From NCBI GenBank assembly GCA_963822485.1, contig CAWGHW010000036.1, positions 1 to 64,000 on the forward strand: 64,000 bases of DNA. Reading direction: 5' to 3'. The notes under the pieces are model-generated. The model had not been told where the DNA came from, made no database searches, and was given only the letters and a program-made list of their open reading frames with translations. Both the position numbers and the translations under genes were made by a program. Shown here one piece after another: positions 62,683 through 64,000 of this stretch (positions are counted from its first letter, which is position 1; each line of letters starts with the position of its first letter). Origin of the DNA: DASUBV01 sp963822485 (GTDB taxonomy: Bacteria > Actinomycetota > Actinomycetes > Streptosporangiales > Streptosporangiaceae).

Positions 62683-62715
62683 GCAACCTCGACTGAGCAA
62701 CCCTCGACTGAGCAG
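62673..62715 (+). repeat. Three tandem 14-bp copies across the small-ORF stop
   Basis: CCTCGACTGAGCAA at 62673-62686 and 62687-62700, and CCTCGACTGAGCAG at 62702-62715. Each contains TGA. The sigma-like gene on the other strand ends 11 bp away. Confidence 0.8.
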
Positions 62716-62725
62716 CCCGGGGCGG

Positions 62726-64000
62726 TCAGCCCGAGGGCTCGTAGTACACGGTGACCGAGATACCGCCGGGACTGACCGTGAGGTCGTTGGTAAACGACGG
62801 TGGCGGGTTGTTCGGGTTGGCCTGCACCGCGATCGTCACCGTCTGACCCGCGGTCAGCGTGCCGCTGGCCGGGCTGACCACCAGGTAGGACCCGGCCGGT
62901 TCGGTGATGCTGTAGCTCACAGGTCCGCCGGAGGCGGTCAGCGTGAACGTGGCCGACGAGCCGGCATCGGGCAGCCGCACGGTGGACGGCGACTCGCTGA
63001 GTGTGCCGGGCGTCGGAGTGGGAGTCGGGCTGGTGCTGGTCGGGGCCGGGCTGGGGCTCGTGGAGTGCCCGGGCGGTGGCGACGTGGAGGTGACCGGGGC
63101 CGACGAGGACCCGGACGGGCTGGGCGACGCGGACGTGGGGCCCGCCGTGGGACCGGTGGTGGTGGCCGAGGCGGAGGCCGCCGGGCTGGTCGCGGATCCG
63201 GGCGCCGGCGCTGACGAGGAGCCGGTGGTGACCACGGGGCTGGCGGTGACGGGACGGCCCAGCGCCACGTCGTGACCCTTGCCGCCCAGCAGCAGGAAGG
63301 CGCTCGCGCCGCCGAGCACGAGCAGGGCGACCGCGGCGATCAGGGCCACGGTGCGCGCCGGGCGGGGAACGACCGGCCGGGCCAGGGGCGCGATCGGGAC
63401 CGGGAACCCGGACTCGGCGAAGGGCTCGGCCCGCCGCGTGACACTCCCCCGGTAGGCCAGGGCCTCGGGCCGGGCGTCGGAGACCAGGTGCAGCACCTGC
63501 TCGCGCAGCCCGGGCGGCAGGGCGACCAGCGGCAGCACGCTGAGCAGCGCGGCCGGGCTGAGCTCGCGACGCTTGCGCTCGCCGCAGATCTCGCAGTGCT
63601 CGATGTGCCGGCTCACGCGCTTGCGCAGCAGCGGGGTGAGCTGGCCATCCCAGCCGGCCAGCAGGGCGTCCAGCTCGGCGCACTGCTCGCGGCCGGTGCG
63701 GGCGACGAGCAGGGCGCCGAGGGAACGCTCGAGCTGACCGCGGGCCCGTGACGCCAGCGCGTGGGCCTGGTTGGCCGGCACGCCGAGGGCGTCGGCCAGG
63801 TCGGCGCCGTCCAGGTCGTGCCGCAGGTTCAGCTCGATGACCTCGCGGTCGCCGGGGTTCAGCCCGCCGATGGCGGCCAGGACCAGGCGGCGCAGGTCGC
63901 CGCGCTCGGCCTGCTCGCCGACGTCGGCGCCGGCGTCGGTCACCTCGCCGGCCTCGTCCAGGTCAGCCTGCCGGGCCCGGCCGCGCAGCCGGCGGTGACA
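62726..64000 (-). CDS. Membrane-fused sigma-70-like factor with extracytoplasmic beta-sandwich (5' end beyond window)
   Basis: The minus-strand frame is open to the right edge, so the N-terminus (region 2) is outside. Visible from the edge: region 4-like HTH (LNPGDREVIELNLRHDLDGA, DLADALGVPANQAHALASRA); a zinc-finger-like anti-sigma motif (RHIEHCEICGERKRRELSP, His-x3-Cys-x2-Cys); a transmembrane helix (TVALIAAVALLVLGGASAFL LL); a long Ser/Pro/Thr stalk; and a terminal beta-sandwich (GSSATFTLTASGGPVSYSIT ... GTLTAGQTVTIAVQANPNNP), BACON/Ig-like. Sigma, anti-sigma and sensor appear in one chain, as in some large ECF groups of actinobacteria. Confidence 0.75.
   Translation of the reverse strand, partial: CHRRLRGRARQADLDEAGEVTDAGADVGEQAERGDLRRLVLAAIGGLNPGDREVIELNLRHDLDGADLADALGVPANQAHALASRARGQLERSLGALLVARTGREQCAELDALLAGWDGQLTPLLRKRVSRHIEHCEICGERKRRELSPAALLSVLPLVALPPGLREQVLHLVSDARPEALAYRGSVTRRAEPFAESGFPVPIAPLARPVVPRPARTVALIAAVALLVLGGASAFLLLGGKGHDVALGRPVTASPVVTTGSSSAPAPGSATSPAASASATTTGPTAGPTSASPSPSGSSSAPVTSTSPPPGHSTSPSPAPTSTSPTPTPTPGTLSESPSTVRLPDAGSSATFTLTASGGPVSYSITEPAGSYLVVSPASGTLTAGQTVTIAVQANPNNPPPSFTNDLTVSPGGISVTVYYEPSG

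Overview
The window is high-GC actinobacterial chromosome. Long overlapping ORFs fill all frames, GTG starts and 4-base GTGA overlaps are common, and the gene families are actinobacterial: AfsR/SARP regulator, mycothiol-dependent dehydrogenase, DHA2 exporters, NarL-type two-component pairs and ECF sigma factors. Nothing visible fixes the genus.

Layout. (1) 1-6.4 kb is the right end of an actinomycete integrative and conjugative element (AICE): TraB-type FtsK translocase, small zinc ribbon, RepSA-type initiator, excisionase, tyrosine integrase, and a cargo gene resembling abortive-infection C-terminal proteins. It ends at the 3' end of tRNA-Thr(GGT), the presumed attachment site. Almost every gene in it is broken by several frameshifts. 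(2) 6.6-13 kb holds an alpha/beta hydrolase and two long low-complexity envelope proteins. (3) 13-17.9 kb is housekeeping: archaeal-type ProRS, Nudix hydrolase, a membrane protein, and the S-(hydroxymethyl)mycothiol dehydrogenase/metallo-beta-lactamase pair. (4) 18-24.7 kb has two DHA2 exporters, a TetR regulator with visible operators, an aldo/keto reductase, a truncated sigma factor and a GH3 lipoprotein-like enzyme. (5) 25-31.3 kb has methanethiol oxidase (SBP56), a 16S rRNA m7G1405 methyltransferase (aminoglycoside resistance), an AfsR-type regulator and a LysM transglycosylase followed by three tandem terminators. (6) 31.3-40.3 kb has a two-component/ABC-2 operon, a third DHA2 exporter, a Clp-N/HTH protein with two palindromic operators, and an ABC exporter with a divergent MarR-like regulator. 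(7) 40.4-49.2 kb has a PAC2 protein, carbonic anhydrase, an APH-like kinase and a five-gene one-carbon operon: a divergent IspH-like Fe-S protein, MetF, a SAM methyltransferase and two core-MetE proteins. (8) 49.3-64 kb has a sedolisin, a MacB-type ABC exporter with its two-component system, F420/PPOX and dienelactone hydrolase enzymes, an ECF sigma/membrane partner pair, inositol-type IolE/IolG genes, and the start of a membrane-fused sigma factor running off the right edge.

Two signals stand out. The first is the operon at 43.2-49.2 kb. It looks like a methyl-transfer module in which the IspH homologue keeps its three Fe-S cysteines but has lost most substrate-binding residues. The second is a recurrent structure: short tandem repeats (14-21 bp) built from the bases around a stop codon lie at the 3' ends of at least seven genes in the window.

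Single-base frameshifts are also scattered through chromosomal genes (about nine in 57 kb), against about 17 in the first 5 kb. Some may be consensus errors, so every frameshifted gene below should be read with that caution.
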